A stretch of 15,741 nucleotides of DNA from JACRDV01 sp024860865 [NCBI: Methanobacteriota archaeon] (GCA_024860865.1 JACRDV010000049.1:1-15741); one strand, 5' to 3'; positions 1-7,464 are shown, counted from the first letter of the stretch. Program-made: numbers and translations. Notes: a model not told the origin generated them from the sequence alone.

Positions 1-900
1 AAGCATTCCAGCATTTGCATGAATAGTTATATTCGGTCTAAGAACATATTTAAAGAGCTGATCAATTGCCATTTCAGCTTCAATGCGATTGGTAACGATA
101 AGCGAACCTGGTTGACAAGCAACGCAACCTCGATAAATTTTTTCAGCTGAAATGCCAGTTATGTGCATTCCAACTCGATCGCCAACTTTTGCTTCAGCTC
201 GGCTTTCCTTAAAAGTCTGAATCGATTTAATTTTACATTCATTTCCAATGGGTTGAATTTGAATTTTGTCTCCTACTCTTATTTCACCGCGCAAAATCGT
301 TCCTGTGATGACAGTACCAATACCTTTAATTTCAAAAGCATGATCAATTGGCATTTTAAAAGGTCCTGCTTGCCTTACAGGAGGCTTAATTTGTTTATAA
401 AGAATTTCCTTAAGCTGAAGAATCCCTTCTCCAGTTTTTGCTGAAATAGGAACAATAGGGGCATTTTCAAAAATAGTTCCAATTAGAACTTTTTTTATTT
501 GAGAGCCGACCTTTTCGGTTTGATCTTTATTGACTAAATCGACCTTATTTAGAGCAACAACTAAATTTTTAATTCCAAAATAATTTAGAATTAAAATATG
601 CTCGCCAGTCTGGACCTCGGGACCTTTTTGTGCATCTATAACTAAGATTGCAGCATCAATAATATCTGCTCCTGCTACTACATTTCTAATTAGATCAGCA
701 TGGCCGGGAACATCGACTAATGTAACTATATACTCATTTAAAATAAAACTAGTGAAACCTAAGTCAATCGTTATCCCTCTGCGTTGAGCTTCCGGGTGTT
801 TATCTAAACCTGCAGTTGAGACTATTTCTGTCAATCGTCTTGCAACTTCAGTTTTACCGTGATCTATATGCCCAAAAAGACCAACATTGATAGATGTCAA
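1..900 (-). CDS. selB: Selenocysteine-specific elongation factor SelB, N-terminal 300 codons (partial)
   Basis: This is a translation GTPase that would deliver Sec-tRNA(Sec) to ribosomes at UGA codons. The minus-strand frame is open from 900 to the window edge, so the C-terminus lies outside. I translated it by hand. It shows G1 GHIDHGKT (residues 10-17), RGITIDLGF (41-49), G3 DVPGH (63-67) and G4 NKVD (118-121), then a beta-barrel domain II containing GTGTVITG-like text. The DLGF run after RGITI is typical of SelB rather than EF-1A or eIF2-gamma. The start is taken as the TTG at 898-900, giving a short N-terminus before INVGLFG as in archaeal SelB. An in-frame TGA lies eight codons further upstream, and no in-frame ATG or GTG exists in between. 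A GAGGTGA Shine-Dalgarno-like run sits 18 nt upstream, which is long. PSTK in the same window supports the assignment. A divergent SelB-like paralogue is the main alternative. Confidence 0.9.
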   Translation of the reverse strand, partial: MTSINVGLFGHIDHGKTEVARRLTEIVSTAGLDKHPEAQRRGITIDLGFTSFILNEYIVTLVDVPGHADLIRNVVAGADIIDAAILVIDAQKGPEVQTGEHILILNYFGIKNLVVALNKVDLVNKDQTEKVGSQIKKVLIGTIFENAPIVPISAKTGEGILQLKEILYKQIKPPVRQAGPFKMPIDHAFEIKGIGTVITGTILRGEIRVGDKIQIQPIGNECKIKSIQTFKESRAEAKVGDRVGMHITGISAEKIYRGCVACQPGSLIVTNRIEAEMAIDQLFKYVLRPNITIHANAGML

Positions 901-1090
901 CCCATTATACGTGATTTTTCACCTCGTACATGTCTATGAGCTATCCATCTTTGATCTTTCATTGAAGTTAATTTTTTTCTCTTCTTAATTTATTAAATTA
1001 GATTGTAGTTAGCTCATATCTATTATGCCTTTATACATAACTAGATAGATAAAAGAATATAGAAAAAACTATTAACAATTTTAAAACTAA

Positions 1091-1231
1091 CAAACTATTG
1101 ACGCGATAAGAGAAAAGTTATTCACTATAATTTTAGTCACTCACGACCCAAGAGTCAGTGAGCTAACGGAAAGGATAATTTACCTTCAAGATGGAAGAAT
1201 TGCAGGAGAAGAAATAAGAAATAAATTATGA
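1091..1231 (+). pseudogene. C-terminal remnant of an ABC transporter ATPase
   Basis: An open stretch of 46 codons ends in TGA at 1229-1231. It reads as the tail of an ABC ATPase of the LolD/MacB type: a beta strand followed by ILVTHDPRV (the H-loop histidine), then ERIIYLQDGRI and a short hydrophilic tail. An in-frame TAA at 1088-1090 blocks upstream extension and no start codon is present. Walker A, the signature motif and Walker B are all missing, so it cannot be functional. It lies between the start of selB and the 3' end of the radical SAM gene, both on the other strand. I infer that this is what remains of a deleted export system. I found no further ABC-like sequence between 901 and 1090. 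Confidence 0.7.
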
Positions 1232-1241
1232 AAAATTATTT

Positions 1242-2855
1242 TTAACGCCGCCACAACATGTTAATTCGATTGCTAAAATGCTGACGCAATAGGTTAATTC
1301 GATTGCTTAAACCACGCTGTTTTTGCCTGTTTTTGTTATAAATCCTTTCAATAATTTTTTCTGGCGACTCTCTTAGGTATCCACGAAGCCCAAATCTAAT
1401 ACCGTGTGCTACAAATTTTAGCCCAGCTCTTGCTGCAATATTGATTTGATTCATTTTGGTGTACTCTTTAAGAAGACAGTCCACCCAATAAAGATCATGT
1501 TTAAAACAAACTTTTAGTAGTTCCACATGTTCAGGTAGCATCGCCTCTTTTGTAAACGACGATGCTCCATTAAGTCTAGAAGTATCTATCGGCACAAAAA
1601 GCAGCGGGACTATAAGGCTCTTATAAGGCTTTAAAGATTCGATCAATTCAACAGTCTTTATTACATCATTACTAGTTTCTCCAGGTAATCCTAAGATTAA
1701 AGTTGCGGCTGGCACCCAATGATTATCATGTAACAAAGCAAAGGCCTCTTCAACCACTTTAGGCCAGTCTTCAACGTTAAATGGAAGGACTTTCCCAGGC
1801 ATATATTTTTCAATAAGTGCAGGGCTACCGGTTTCTACTCCAGTTTGAACGCCTATCCACAATCTATCCTTTGATCCTAAATTCATTAATTCAGATAGTT
1901 GAACTAAAAGTTTAAAGTTAGAACATACCGAGGCAAGAGCGATATGGCTGACCGAGATATCAGTTACTCCTGGGAAATTTAGAATTGAGCTAAATAAATC
2001 TAAAACTGCTTCAGAGTTAGCTTTAAGCCCTCTAGCTTGATAACGCAGTATATCTTCTGAATGAAGCAAAATTTTGCAACTTTTTCCTTTTTCTACATTT
2101 ACTTTTACTTCTCTGAGTATTCTCTCCCTAGGCAAACTTCTAAATTTTAACAATGTTGGGCTACAAAACCGGCAGTCACGGCCACACCCTCTTGAAATCT
2201 CAATAAACCCGTCTACAGCAGGATTCCTTATCACTGGAATTTCATCAACTTCAGCTACATCTCCATATACTAAACCCGGAAGTGGTTCATTACCAATTGC
2301 TTTTTTAAAAAGAGGGCCAACAACCTTTTCGCCCTCTCCAATCACAACAGTATCTATCCCTAATTGCTTTCGAATAGATTCGGACTCAAGTTGCCAAGCC
2401 CCTGGTCCACCGACAATTATTTTTGGTCGAAAGCGACGTATTGCTGGATGATTTAAAAGCTCTTTAAATTTAAAGGCCATCTGCGTTTCTCCGCCAAATA
2501 TATTTGTAAAGGTAGAACTGGCCGGACCTATTCCAAGGGGATCCATCTCTGAAATTCCAACGACTTTAGTATCGCTTCCAACTGCCTCATGCAAGCGCTC
2601 TGGATGGGTTACAACCAACTCTTCTTCCTTAAAACCGTAATCTAACAGCGCAGCTTCAATTTTGCGCAAACTATAAGGGGCTAGCAAAGGTTTACCATCC
2701 TTTTCAGGAACTGAAGGACAAAATATCCAATAATAAAGCCAGTCTGGGATGTGCCCTCTCGGAAAGCATGCGCTAAACCCTAAAAAAATACCGCCTCGAT
2801 AGGTGCTCATTAAGGTACGATCTGCAGTTAGTACGATTTTGTAACCGCTATTCAT
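1242..2855 (-). CDS. Radical SAM protein with N-terminal B12-binding-type region
   Basis: The protein is 537 residues. Residues about 1-215 look like the Rossmann-type cobalamin-binding-like region of the B12-binding radical SAM superfamily (PKIIVGGPGAWQ, then DTVVIGEGE). The radical SAM core follows, with the [4Fe-4S] motif CGRDCRFC (CxxxCxxC, C224, C228, C231) and a GVETGSP-like strand characteristic of this superfamily. The substrate is unknown to me. The start is the ATG at 2853-2855, which has a strong GGAGGTG Shine-Dalgarno six bases upstream. The GTG at 2862-2864 lies inside that element and is unlikely to be the start. The last 22 residues are two near-identical 11-residue units (SNRINLL.., SNRINML..). 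The gene stands alone on its strand between the ABC remnant and an AT-rich non-coding stretch. The motif assignment is confident; the function is not known. Confidence 0.85.
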   Translation of the reverse strand: MNSGYKIVLTADRTLMSTYRGGIFLGFSACFPRGHIPDWLYYWIFCPSVPEKDGKPLLAPYSLRKIEAALLDYGFKEEELVVTHPERLHEAVGSDTKVVGISEMDPLGIGPASSTFTNIFGGETQMAFKFKELLNHPAIRRFRPKIIVGGPGAWQLESESIRKQLGIDTVVIGEGEKVVGPLFKKAIGNEPLPGLVYGDVAEVDEIPVIRNPAVDGFIEISRGCGRDCRFCSPTLLKFRSLPRERILREVKVNVEKGKSCKILLHSEDILRYQARGLKANSEAVLDLFSSILNFPGVTDISVSHIALASVCSNFKLLVQLSELMNLGSKDRLWIGVQTGVETGSPALIEKYMPGKVLPFNVEDWPKVVEEAFALLHDNHWVPAATLILGLPGETSNDVIKTVELIESLKPYKSLIVPLLFVPIDTSRLNGASSFTKEAMLPEHVELLKVCFKHDLYWVDCLLKEYTKMNQINIAARAGLKFVAHGIRFGLRGYLRESPEKIIERIYNKNRQKQRGLSNRINLLRQHFSNRINMLWRR

Positions 2856-2861
2856 ATCCAG

Positions 2862-2868
2862 CACCTCC
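2862..2868 (-). promoter_or_regulatory. Shine-Dalgarno GGAGGTG that sets the start of the radical SAM gene
   Basis: On the minus strand GGAGGTG lies six bases before the ATG at 2855. It also contains a GTG in the same frame, which would otherwise give a start three codons longer. Optimal spacing favours the ATG. Confidence 0.75.
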
Positions 2869-2901
2869 TAGCAGGCTAGTTTTATTAGATTGAATGATTT
2901 A

Positions 2902-2949
2902 ATAAACAAAGCTAAAAACTAAAATTTTTTACTTATTTGTTTTGTTTAT
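2902..2949. repeat. Perfect 9-bp inverted repeat in an AT-rich gap
   Basis: ATAAACAAA (2902-2910) and TTTGTTTAT (2941-2949) are exact inverted copies with a 30-base spacer. They lie in the gene-free stretch from 2869 to 3265, which is otherwise strongly AT-rich; I see no other gene in it. The repeat could be a regulatory site or weak hairpin upstream of the radical SAM gene. In DNA this AT-rich, a chance match is quite possible. Confidence 0.3.
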
Positions 2950-3265
2950 ATTTAAAAATTACTAAATTATAAATTATTAAAATAAATTACAACTGTATTG
3001 CTTCAGAAAATTTTGATATTGCCGAATAAAAAAAACACATCTCCAAGAGAAGGAATGGATCGCAAAAAAATATCCCAATTGTTTTCGATTCCAACTTGCT
3101 AAAACTAAGAGGGGAAATCAGTAATATTACTTAAAGCCATCGAAAAAAAGAGATTTTGTTAGCCAAATTTCCTACTCTACAATTTTTTTGTTTGTAAGCA
3201 ATGCAGAAAATTATTATAGCCCCTCAAGTAGCACAAATATCAACGATAGTAAGAGAAATTCTAAA

Positions 3266-3588
3266 ATGAAAGAGATATTAAAAGAGATATTGAAAGCTTA
3301 TAAAAAGCGTGTTTTATTTACTGTACACGCATTAAATCAAATGAACTTAATTGAAAGAATGATATCAAAAGATGAAGTCTATGAGGTTATTGAAAAAGGG
3401 GAAGTGATAGAAGATTATCCAGATGATCCGAGAGGCCATAGTTGTTTATTAGGAGGAAAAACTAAAAATGAAAGATGGGTTCATGTATTATTGCCCCAAA
3501 GGATGAATACCTAGCAATAATTACCGCATATTTACCGGACCCAGAGGAATGGGAAGTAGATATGAAAACAAGGAGGAGGAAAAAATGA
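3266..3588 (+). pseudogene. DUF4258 toxin-like protein, interrupted by a -1 frameshift
   Basis: From the ATG at 3266 the frame encodes a lysine-rich helix, then FTVHALNQM and a VYEVIEKGEVIEDYP stretch typical of DUF4258 proteins, then PRGHSCLLGG. After WVHV (about 3476-3487) the frame runs into a TAG at 3512-3514. In the -1 frame the expected end of the domain continues at once from 3487: IIAPKDEYLAIITAYLPDP, then EEW and a basic tail, with TGA at 3586-3588 overlapping the next gene's ATG. The family's usual ending therefore exists but in the wrong frame, so one base appears to have been lost near 3485-3493. DUF4258 genes often precede YgiT-type zinc-finger genes in toxin-antitoxin-like pairs. 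A sequencing error or true inactivation would explain this equally well. No obvious ribosome-slippage heptamer is present. An upstream in-frame TTG at 3188 is a less likely start. Confidence 0.7.
3571..3579 (+). promoter_or_regulatory. Shine-Dalgarno AGGAGGAGG before the YgiT-type gene
   Basis: AGGAGGAGG ends five bases before the ATG at 3585. This fixes the zinc-finger gene start there rather than at the earlier in-frame ATG at 3549, which lies inside the preceding coding region. Confidence 0.75.
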
Positions 3589-3803
3589 AATGCCATTATT
3601 GTGGAGGAAAAATGGCCAAAGGAAAGACGACTTATAGCATAAATAAGAAAGGATATCACTTGCTTGTAGACGATATCCCAGCCTGGATTTGCTCCCAATG
3701 TAAGGAGATATACTTTGAAGGAGATGCTGTAGATATAATTCAGAATGTTATTAAAAATATAGATGTAGGAGTAGCAAAATTAAAAGAGGAAATAACAGCT
3801 TAA
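3585..3803 (+). CDS. YgiT-type (MqsA N-domain-like) zinc-finger protein
   Basis: A 72-residue protein with two CxxC pairs, CHYC at C3/C6 and CSQC at C36/C39. This is the four-cysteine zinc site of YgiT/MqsA-type antitoxins. A hydrophobic strand (YHLLVDDIPAWIC) leads into the second pair, and an amphipathic helix ends the protein. The usual MqsA C-terminal helix-turn-helix is absent, as in many short YgiT-type proteins paired with DUF4258. The ATG overlaps the TGA of the upstream toxin-like reading frame as ATGA, and a strong AGGAGGAGG lies five bases upstream. From this context I infer that it is the antitoxin or partner of the DUF4258 protein. With the partner frameshifted it may be an orphan. 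Confidence 0.8.
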   Translation: MKCHYCGGKMAKGKTTYSINKKGYHLLVDDIPAWICSQCKEIYFEGDAVDIIQNVIKNIDVGVAKLKEEITA

Positions 3804-4204
3804 TGTCAAAATCTTTAATTACCCGCCGTGGAGAAGATGTAGTTGGTATGAAAAAAGATTGAATTGATTGTGGCCTATTTAGCTTCAATCTGCTTTAAAA
3901 TGGCTGATTTAGTCCTTCAATTTTTTTCATTTTTCTTCTAATGGCGCAGCCAATGTTTTGTTTATTGTAATCCTTTAGTAAGGCTTATTACCTGCCATTC
4001 CAATGTCAAATTGTTTAGTGCACCACTAAATTAGTCGCTCCCACTATAAATGGGGTGACCTACTAACTTTCCTTGTACTTTATATTACAATAAAAAATAA
4101 ATAATTTTCAAATTTTCAAAATTCTTGTAAGTGCCTACAAAAATCGAAGCCTTATAGCCTGCAGGTTGCAAATTTCTAAAATATTGCTTTATTGTTAATT
4201 AATT
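3804..4204. other. Non-coding stretch with several inverted repeats
   Basis: No convincing gene is seen on either strand across 400 bases. Two inverted repeats stand out. ATGAAAAAAGATTGAA (3848-3863) and TTCAATTTTTTTCAT (3916-3930) match apart from a one-base indel. TTTAGTG-CAC-CACTAAA (4014-4030) is a perfect 7-bp hairpin with a 3-nt loop. A short ATG frame from 3803 gives only 19 codons before TGA. The region separates the YgiT-type gene from the convergent methyltransferase gene. Confidence 0.5.
4014..4030. repeat. Perfect 7-bp hairpin with 3-nt loop
   Basis: TTTAGTG (4014-4020), loop CAC, CACTAAA (4024-4030). A possible G-T pair extends the stem by one. No T-run follows on either strand, so a terminator role is not clearly supported. 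It may be an operator-like palindrome or a chance feature. Confidence 0.35.
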
Positions 4205-4942
4205 CTAGATTTTTTTCTGATGGTGTTTCCTACATTTTAAAACTAAGCTTGCACCTAAAAATGGCGGGTGGACTTTATTTTCAAGGTGTTTAAAATAAAA
4301 TAAAAGTGATTTATTTAACCACGAGTTTGCAATGTCCTTTTGAGAGTAATTCTTATGCAGCAACCCGACTTTAATTCCCATTAAAACTAAAGCTCCTACA
4401 CTATTCCAGTATCTCACCATCTGAATTAAAAAACCAGCTTTTATTAGTTTGTTTATTATTTCCTTTTTAGTGTATCGACGCTCATGTCCCACTAGATCAT
4501 CATGTTCCGTCCATAGCCTAGGTAATGCAGGCACAGTCACTATCAAAACTCCATCACTTTTTAATGCCCGATAGGATTCGCTGAGTACAAAGTTATCATC
4601 TTTAGTATGTTCAAGCACATCTGAGAGTATAATACAATCAAAAGGTGTAAAAAAATTCCACGGTCTTTCAGCATCTAAATTCACAAAATTGATTTCATTA
4701 GATCCTCCATTATTTAACAACGAATTGCTAATATCCATAACATCTGCAGCTGTTACTTTGCATCCTTTTTTTGCAAGAGCTACCGCTAAAGAGCCGGTAC
4801 CGCATCCCATATCTAGCACAGTCTTTCCTTCAATTAGGCTGAGAATTAATTCTTGTTTGGCTGATATCCAAAAGTAACTGAGATTTTCTAACTCTTGCAG
4901 TTCTTTAAGAGTTGTTAAGTTTTCTTTTAAAATACTCTCCAT
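4205..4942 (-). CDS. Class I SAM-dependent methyltransferase
   Basis: A 245-residue protein of the UbiG/Methyltransf_11-like fold. Motif I VLDMGCGTG lies at residues 42-50, an acidic strand-2 end follows (VTAADVMD), then the strand-4 motif with LSDVLEH and a post-motif SDGVLIVTVP strand. The C-terminal third contains GHERRY, seen in many archaeal and bacterial methyltransferases of lipid or glycan gene clusters, and a short hydrophobic stretch (about 180-195). The substrate cannot be deduced. The start is the ATG at 4940-4942. A TATA-like element centred about 28 bases upstream suggests a leaderless transcript. It is divergent from ccmA across about 275 bp, and no functional link to the ccm genes is evident. 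Confidence 0.85.
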   Translation of the reverse strand: MESILKENLTTLKELQELENLSYFWISAKQELILSLIEGKTVLDMGCGTGSLAVALAKKGCKVTAADVMDISNSLLNNGGSNEINFVNLDAERPWNFFTPFDCIILSDVLEHTKDDNFVLSESYRALKSDGVLIVTVPALPRLWTEHDDLVGHERRYTKKEIINKLIKAGFLIQMVRYWNSVGALVLMGIKVGLLHKNYSQKDIANSWLNKSLLFYFKHLENKVHPPFLGASLVLKCRKHHQKKI

Positions 4943-4964
4943 GAAATATTGTAAAAATTACAGA

Positions 4965-4976
4965 CAATATAAATTT
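4965..4976 (-). promoter_or_regulatory. TATA-box-like element for the methyltransferase gene
   Basis: On the minus strand the sequence reads AAATTTATATTG, centred about 28 bases upstream of the ATG at 4942. That is the spacing expected if transcription starts at or near the start codon of a leaderless archaeal mRNA. No Shine-Dalgarno is present before this gene, which fits. Confidence 0.4.
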
Positions 4977-5084
4977 TTTGGGTTAAAACTAGCAAAGTAT
5001 AAAATCAAGAGAAAATTTCCTAAAAACTCACTCTAAAGACCTCTTATTCAATATTCCATAAAAATTACCAATATCTCTCGAATG

Positions 5085-5129
5085 TCGGAACATAGTTTCT
5101 ATAAACTTCGGGATGAGTTATTGTTCCGA
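5085..5129 (+). promoter_or_regulatory. Composite inverted repeat in the ccmA upstream region
   Basis: An exact outer repeat, TCGGAACA (5085-5092) and TGTTCCGA (5122-5129), encloses an inner stem AGTTT (5094-5098), loop CTAT and AAACT (5103-5107). A one-base 5' gap and a 14-base 3' gap form an asymmetric internal loop. It lies about 90 bases before the ccmA start in the divergent methyltransferase/ccmA region. It could be an operator or a structured RNA. I know of no named family it belongs to. Confidence 0.35.
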
Positions 5130-5218
5130 AAAGCATATACTAACAAAAGAAATAGAAAACTCAAATAAGTAAAATTTTTTGGTTAATAAAAGTCGAAACA
5201 AATCATTGAGGGCACCGT

Positions 5219-5965
5219 TTGCGAAAACATAATATTACGCTTGAAGTGAGCAACTTAACCAAGAAATATAATGATTTTATAGCCATCGATCATGTGAATT
5301 TTACGGTTTTTAATGGCGAATTTTTAGGTTTATTAGGTCCCAACGGTGCTGGAAAAACCACATTGGTAAAGATCATTTCAGCAGCAATCAAACCATCAGA
5401 AGGCATAATCACAATTAACGGTCATAAAATCCATGAAGAACCTGGAGAAGTTAAAAAATCAATAGGTGTTGTGTCTCATAATTCTTATTTATATGAAGAA
5501 CTAACTGCTTATGAAAATCTCGAATTCTTTGGCAAAATTTACGGCATCCCAAGCAAAGAATTGGATGAGCACATTAAATGGGCTCTCGAAAGTGTAAACT
5601 TGCAACATCGCTCTCATGATGCAGTATCTACTTTTTCCCGCGGAATGAAACAAAGGTTATCAATTGCAAGAGCAATGATACATCATCCTAAACTGTTAAT
5701 TCTCGATGAACCTACTGTTGGTTTAGATCTTCAGAGCAAAAACATATTTTATGATTTAATCAAAGAAATCAACAAATCTGGGAGCACTATCTTTCTAACC
5801 ACCCACTATATACTTGAAGCCGAAACTCTTTGTGATAGAATAATTATCCTCTCAAGGGGAAAAGTTGTACTTGAAGGTAAAGTCACTTCTATTAAAGAGC
5901 AATATCCCAATATGACATTTGAAGACATATATCTTGAAGTTACAAAATCAGGAGCAAAGCTGTAG
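5219..5965 (+). CDS. ccmA: Heme exporter ATPase CcmA
   Basis: A 248-residue ABC ATPase. It has Walker A GPNGAGKTT (40-48), signature FSRGMKQRLSIARA, Walker B LLILDEPTVGLD and H-loop LTTHY. The fold alone would fit many ABC-2 exporters. The call as CcmA rests on the directly following ccmB, ccmC, ccmD, ccmE and ccmF. In System I, CcmA hydrolyses ATP to release heme-loaded CcmE from the CcmABCD complex. It is longer than the bacterial protein of about 205 residues, having a C-terminal extension. The start is the TTG at 5219, with GAGGG six bases upstream. The next gene begins immediately after the TAG stop. Confidence 0.88.
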   Translation: MRKHNITLEVSNLTKKYNDFIAIDHVNFTVFNGEFLGLLGPNGAGKTTLVKIISAAIKPSEGIITINGHKIHEEPGEVKKSIGVVSHNSYLYEELTAYENLEFFGKIYGIPSKELDEHIKWALESVNLQHRSHDAVSTFSRGMKQRLSIARAMIHHPKLLILDEPTVGLDLQSKNIFYDLIKEINKSGSTIFLTTHYILEAETLCDRIIILSRGKVVLEGKVTSIKEQYPNMTFEDIYLEVTKSGAKL

Positions 5966-6640
5966 TTGATAAATGAAATTTTAATCGTTGCATCAAAAGA
6001 TTTACGAGTGGAATTTAGATCTAAAAGCACAATCAATTCAATGGTATTATTTGCGATGATAACCATCATAATATTTAGCTTTGGTTTGGGTCCATTTCCA
6101 CCTTATATTGGAGAAGTAGGCCCAGGTTTATTATGGTTAGTGTTTCTATTTACAGGCATGTTAGGATTTGCTAGAACATTTGTTCATGAAAAAGAAATGG
6201 GAACATTTGAAGGGCTTAAAATCTCCCCCTTAAGCACTCTTTCAATTCTCATTGGAAAAGCTATCTTTAATTTTACATTAATGTTGATAGTAGAAATTTT
6301 AGCATTCCCGCTCTTTCTTGTAATGACCGGTTATAATGTAAAAGGAAGCTTAGTATTAGCATTTTTTTTAATTGTACTCGGCACTATAGGTTTTGTTATC
6401 ATCGGGTCTATGATGTCTGCGCTTATAATCAACGCTAGAACTCGAGAAATGCTTCTACCAATTATTACATTTCCGTTGGCAGTTCCACTAGTTATTGCTG
6501 CAACACTATCGCTCAAAAAAGTTTTAGCAGATGGTTCAGGCTTTAGTGAAGTTTTTGTAGAAGTTGAGTTTATGTTTATATACATTGTGATAATGAGTAT
6601 AGTATCTATGCTAACGTTTGATTACGCTGTTGAAGAGTGA
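5966..6640 (+). CDS. ccmB: Heme exporter permease CcmB
   Basis: A 224-residue membrane protein with about six hydrophobic helices, the size of CcmB. It carries the family's cytoplasmic motif EKEMGTFEGLKISPLS after the second helix, followed by GKAIFNF. It partners CcmA and CcmC in the complex that handles heme-loaded CcmE. The start is a TTG directly abutting the ccmA stop, with GGAG twelve bases upstream. The nearby ATG at 5973 is out of frame. The TGA stop overlaps the ccmC start as GTGA, indicating translational coupling. Confidence 0.88.
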   Translation: MINEILIVASKDLRVEFRSKSTINSMVLFAMITIIIFSFGLGPFPPYIGEVGPGLLWLVFLFTGMLGFARTFVHEKEMGTFEGLKISPLSTLSILIGKAIFNFTLMLIVEILAFPLFLVMTGYNVKGSLVLAFFLIVLGTIGFVIIGSMMSALIINARTREMLLPIITFPLAVPLVIAATLSLKKVLADGSGFSEVFVEVEFMFIYIVIMSIVSMLTFDYAVEE

Positions 6641-7374
6641 TTTCTGCAAGAACAATGGGTGATATAGTGAAACTCGAAAGAAAATATGCGTTCCTACTAC
6701 TTTGCGCTTTGTATGTAATAATTCTAATTGGCATGTATGAAGCACTAATAGTTTTAGGGCCACTTAGCCCAGAATCCTTGAGGTGGATAGGAGACCCAAT
6801 GGAGCAAGGTTACAGGATATTTTTTTTCTCAATGCCAAATGCTGCTGTGGTTTATCTTGCATTTTTTGTTATACTAATAGCTAGCATAATGTATCTAAGA
6901 GATAGACAAATTAGGTGGGATTTAATAGCATCGGGCTCTGCCAAACTCGGTTTAGTGTTTTGCACAATTCTCTTAATCACAGGGTCAATATTTTCTAACC
7001 TAGCATGGGGTGCATATTGGAACTGGGATCCTCAACAAACAGCGGCACTTGTGCTTTGGTTTATACTCGCTGGCTACCTTTCTTTACGCTCAGCTATTGA
7101 AGACGACGAGGCGAGAGCAAGACTTTCAGCCATATTTGGCATATTTGGATTTTTAGGTGTTCCCTTAAGCTATGTTTCTGCGGTGATTTGGTCATCTATC
7201 CATCCACGATTTGCGACTGGTTTCAGCTTAGATCCCTTAGGTAAATTAGTTACAATAATCATAGTACTTGGCCTTCTCATACTTTTTGCTTACTTACTTT
7301 GGCTCGAAGTTAGCGCCAAAAAACTAGAAAAGGAGTACCAAAGGCTACTGTCTAAAGCTAAGAGAGAGGAGTAA
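6637..7374 (+). CDS. ccmC: Heme handling protein CcmC (WWD family)
   Basis: A 245-residue protein with six predicted membrane helices and the tryptophan-rich WWD motif WGAYWNWDP (124-132). CcmC loads heme onto CcmE at the outer face of the membrane. The second conserved heme-ligand histidine fits H189 (SSIHPRF). At the place of the first (HVPxAW in bacterial CcmC) this protein reads FFFSMPNAA, with serine at 65. The missing ligand is unusual. The GTG at 6637 overlaps the ccmB stop; an ATG at 6655 is an alternative start. A 90-base gap separates it from ccmD. Confidence 0.88.
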   Translation: MISARTMGDIVKLERKYAFLLLCALYVIILIGMYEALIVLGPLSPESLRWIGDPMEQGYRIFFFSMPNAAVVYLAFFVILIASIMYLRDRQIRWDLIASGSAKLGLVFCTILLITGSIFSNLAWGAYWNWDPQQTAALVLWFILAGYLSLRSAIEDDEARARLSAIFGIFGFLGVPLSYVSAVIWSSIHPRFATGFSLDPLGKLVTIIIVLGLLILFAYLLWLEVSAKKLEKEYQRLLSKAKREE

Positions 7375-7432
7375 GTATTTGTTAAGTTAGAATATAACAA
7401 TTTTCACGATAAAAAACGAATTTTGGAAAAGT

Positions 7433-7441
7433 TATTTAAAT
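7433..7441 (+). promoter_or_regulatory. Possible internal promoter (BRE/TATA) for ccmDEF
   Basis: GAAAAG followed by TTATTTAAAT (about 7426-7441) resembles an archaeal BRE plus TATA box. It is centred about 28 bases before the ccmD ATG at 7465, the spacing of a leaderless start. It lies in the only sizeable gap (90 bp) within the ccm cluster, so ccmDEF may have its own promoter. Confidence 0.4.
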
Positions 7442-7464
7442 CATATAAAAAATAATAGTTTTCT

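Noticed and set aside
163-444. Plus-strand open frame inside selB.
   Set aside because: It is a shadow frame antisense to the clearly conserved SelB GTPase and domain II, and has no recognisable protein features.
3803-3898. A second UGA-containing small frame: ATG at 3803 (overlapping the YgiT stop), TGA at 3860-3862, open on to TAA at 3896-3898.
   Set aside because: The residues before and after the TGA show no domain, membrane helix or motif, and the TGA lies inside an inverted repeat. Nothing favours coding.
3848-3930. Imperfect inverted repeat ATGAAAAAAGATTGAA / TTCAATTTTTTTCAT as the ends of a small transposable element.
   Set aside because: The match is A/T-run driven with an indel, the flanks do not match, and no target-site duplication is seen.
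4037-4060. CCCACTATAAATGGGG as a promoter or palindromic operator.
   Set aside because: No gene follows on the plus strand, and the arm match is only four bases.
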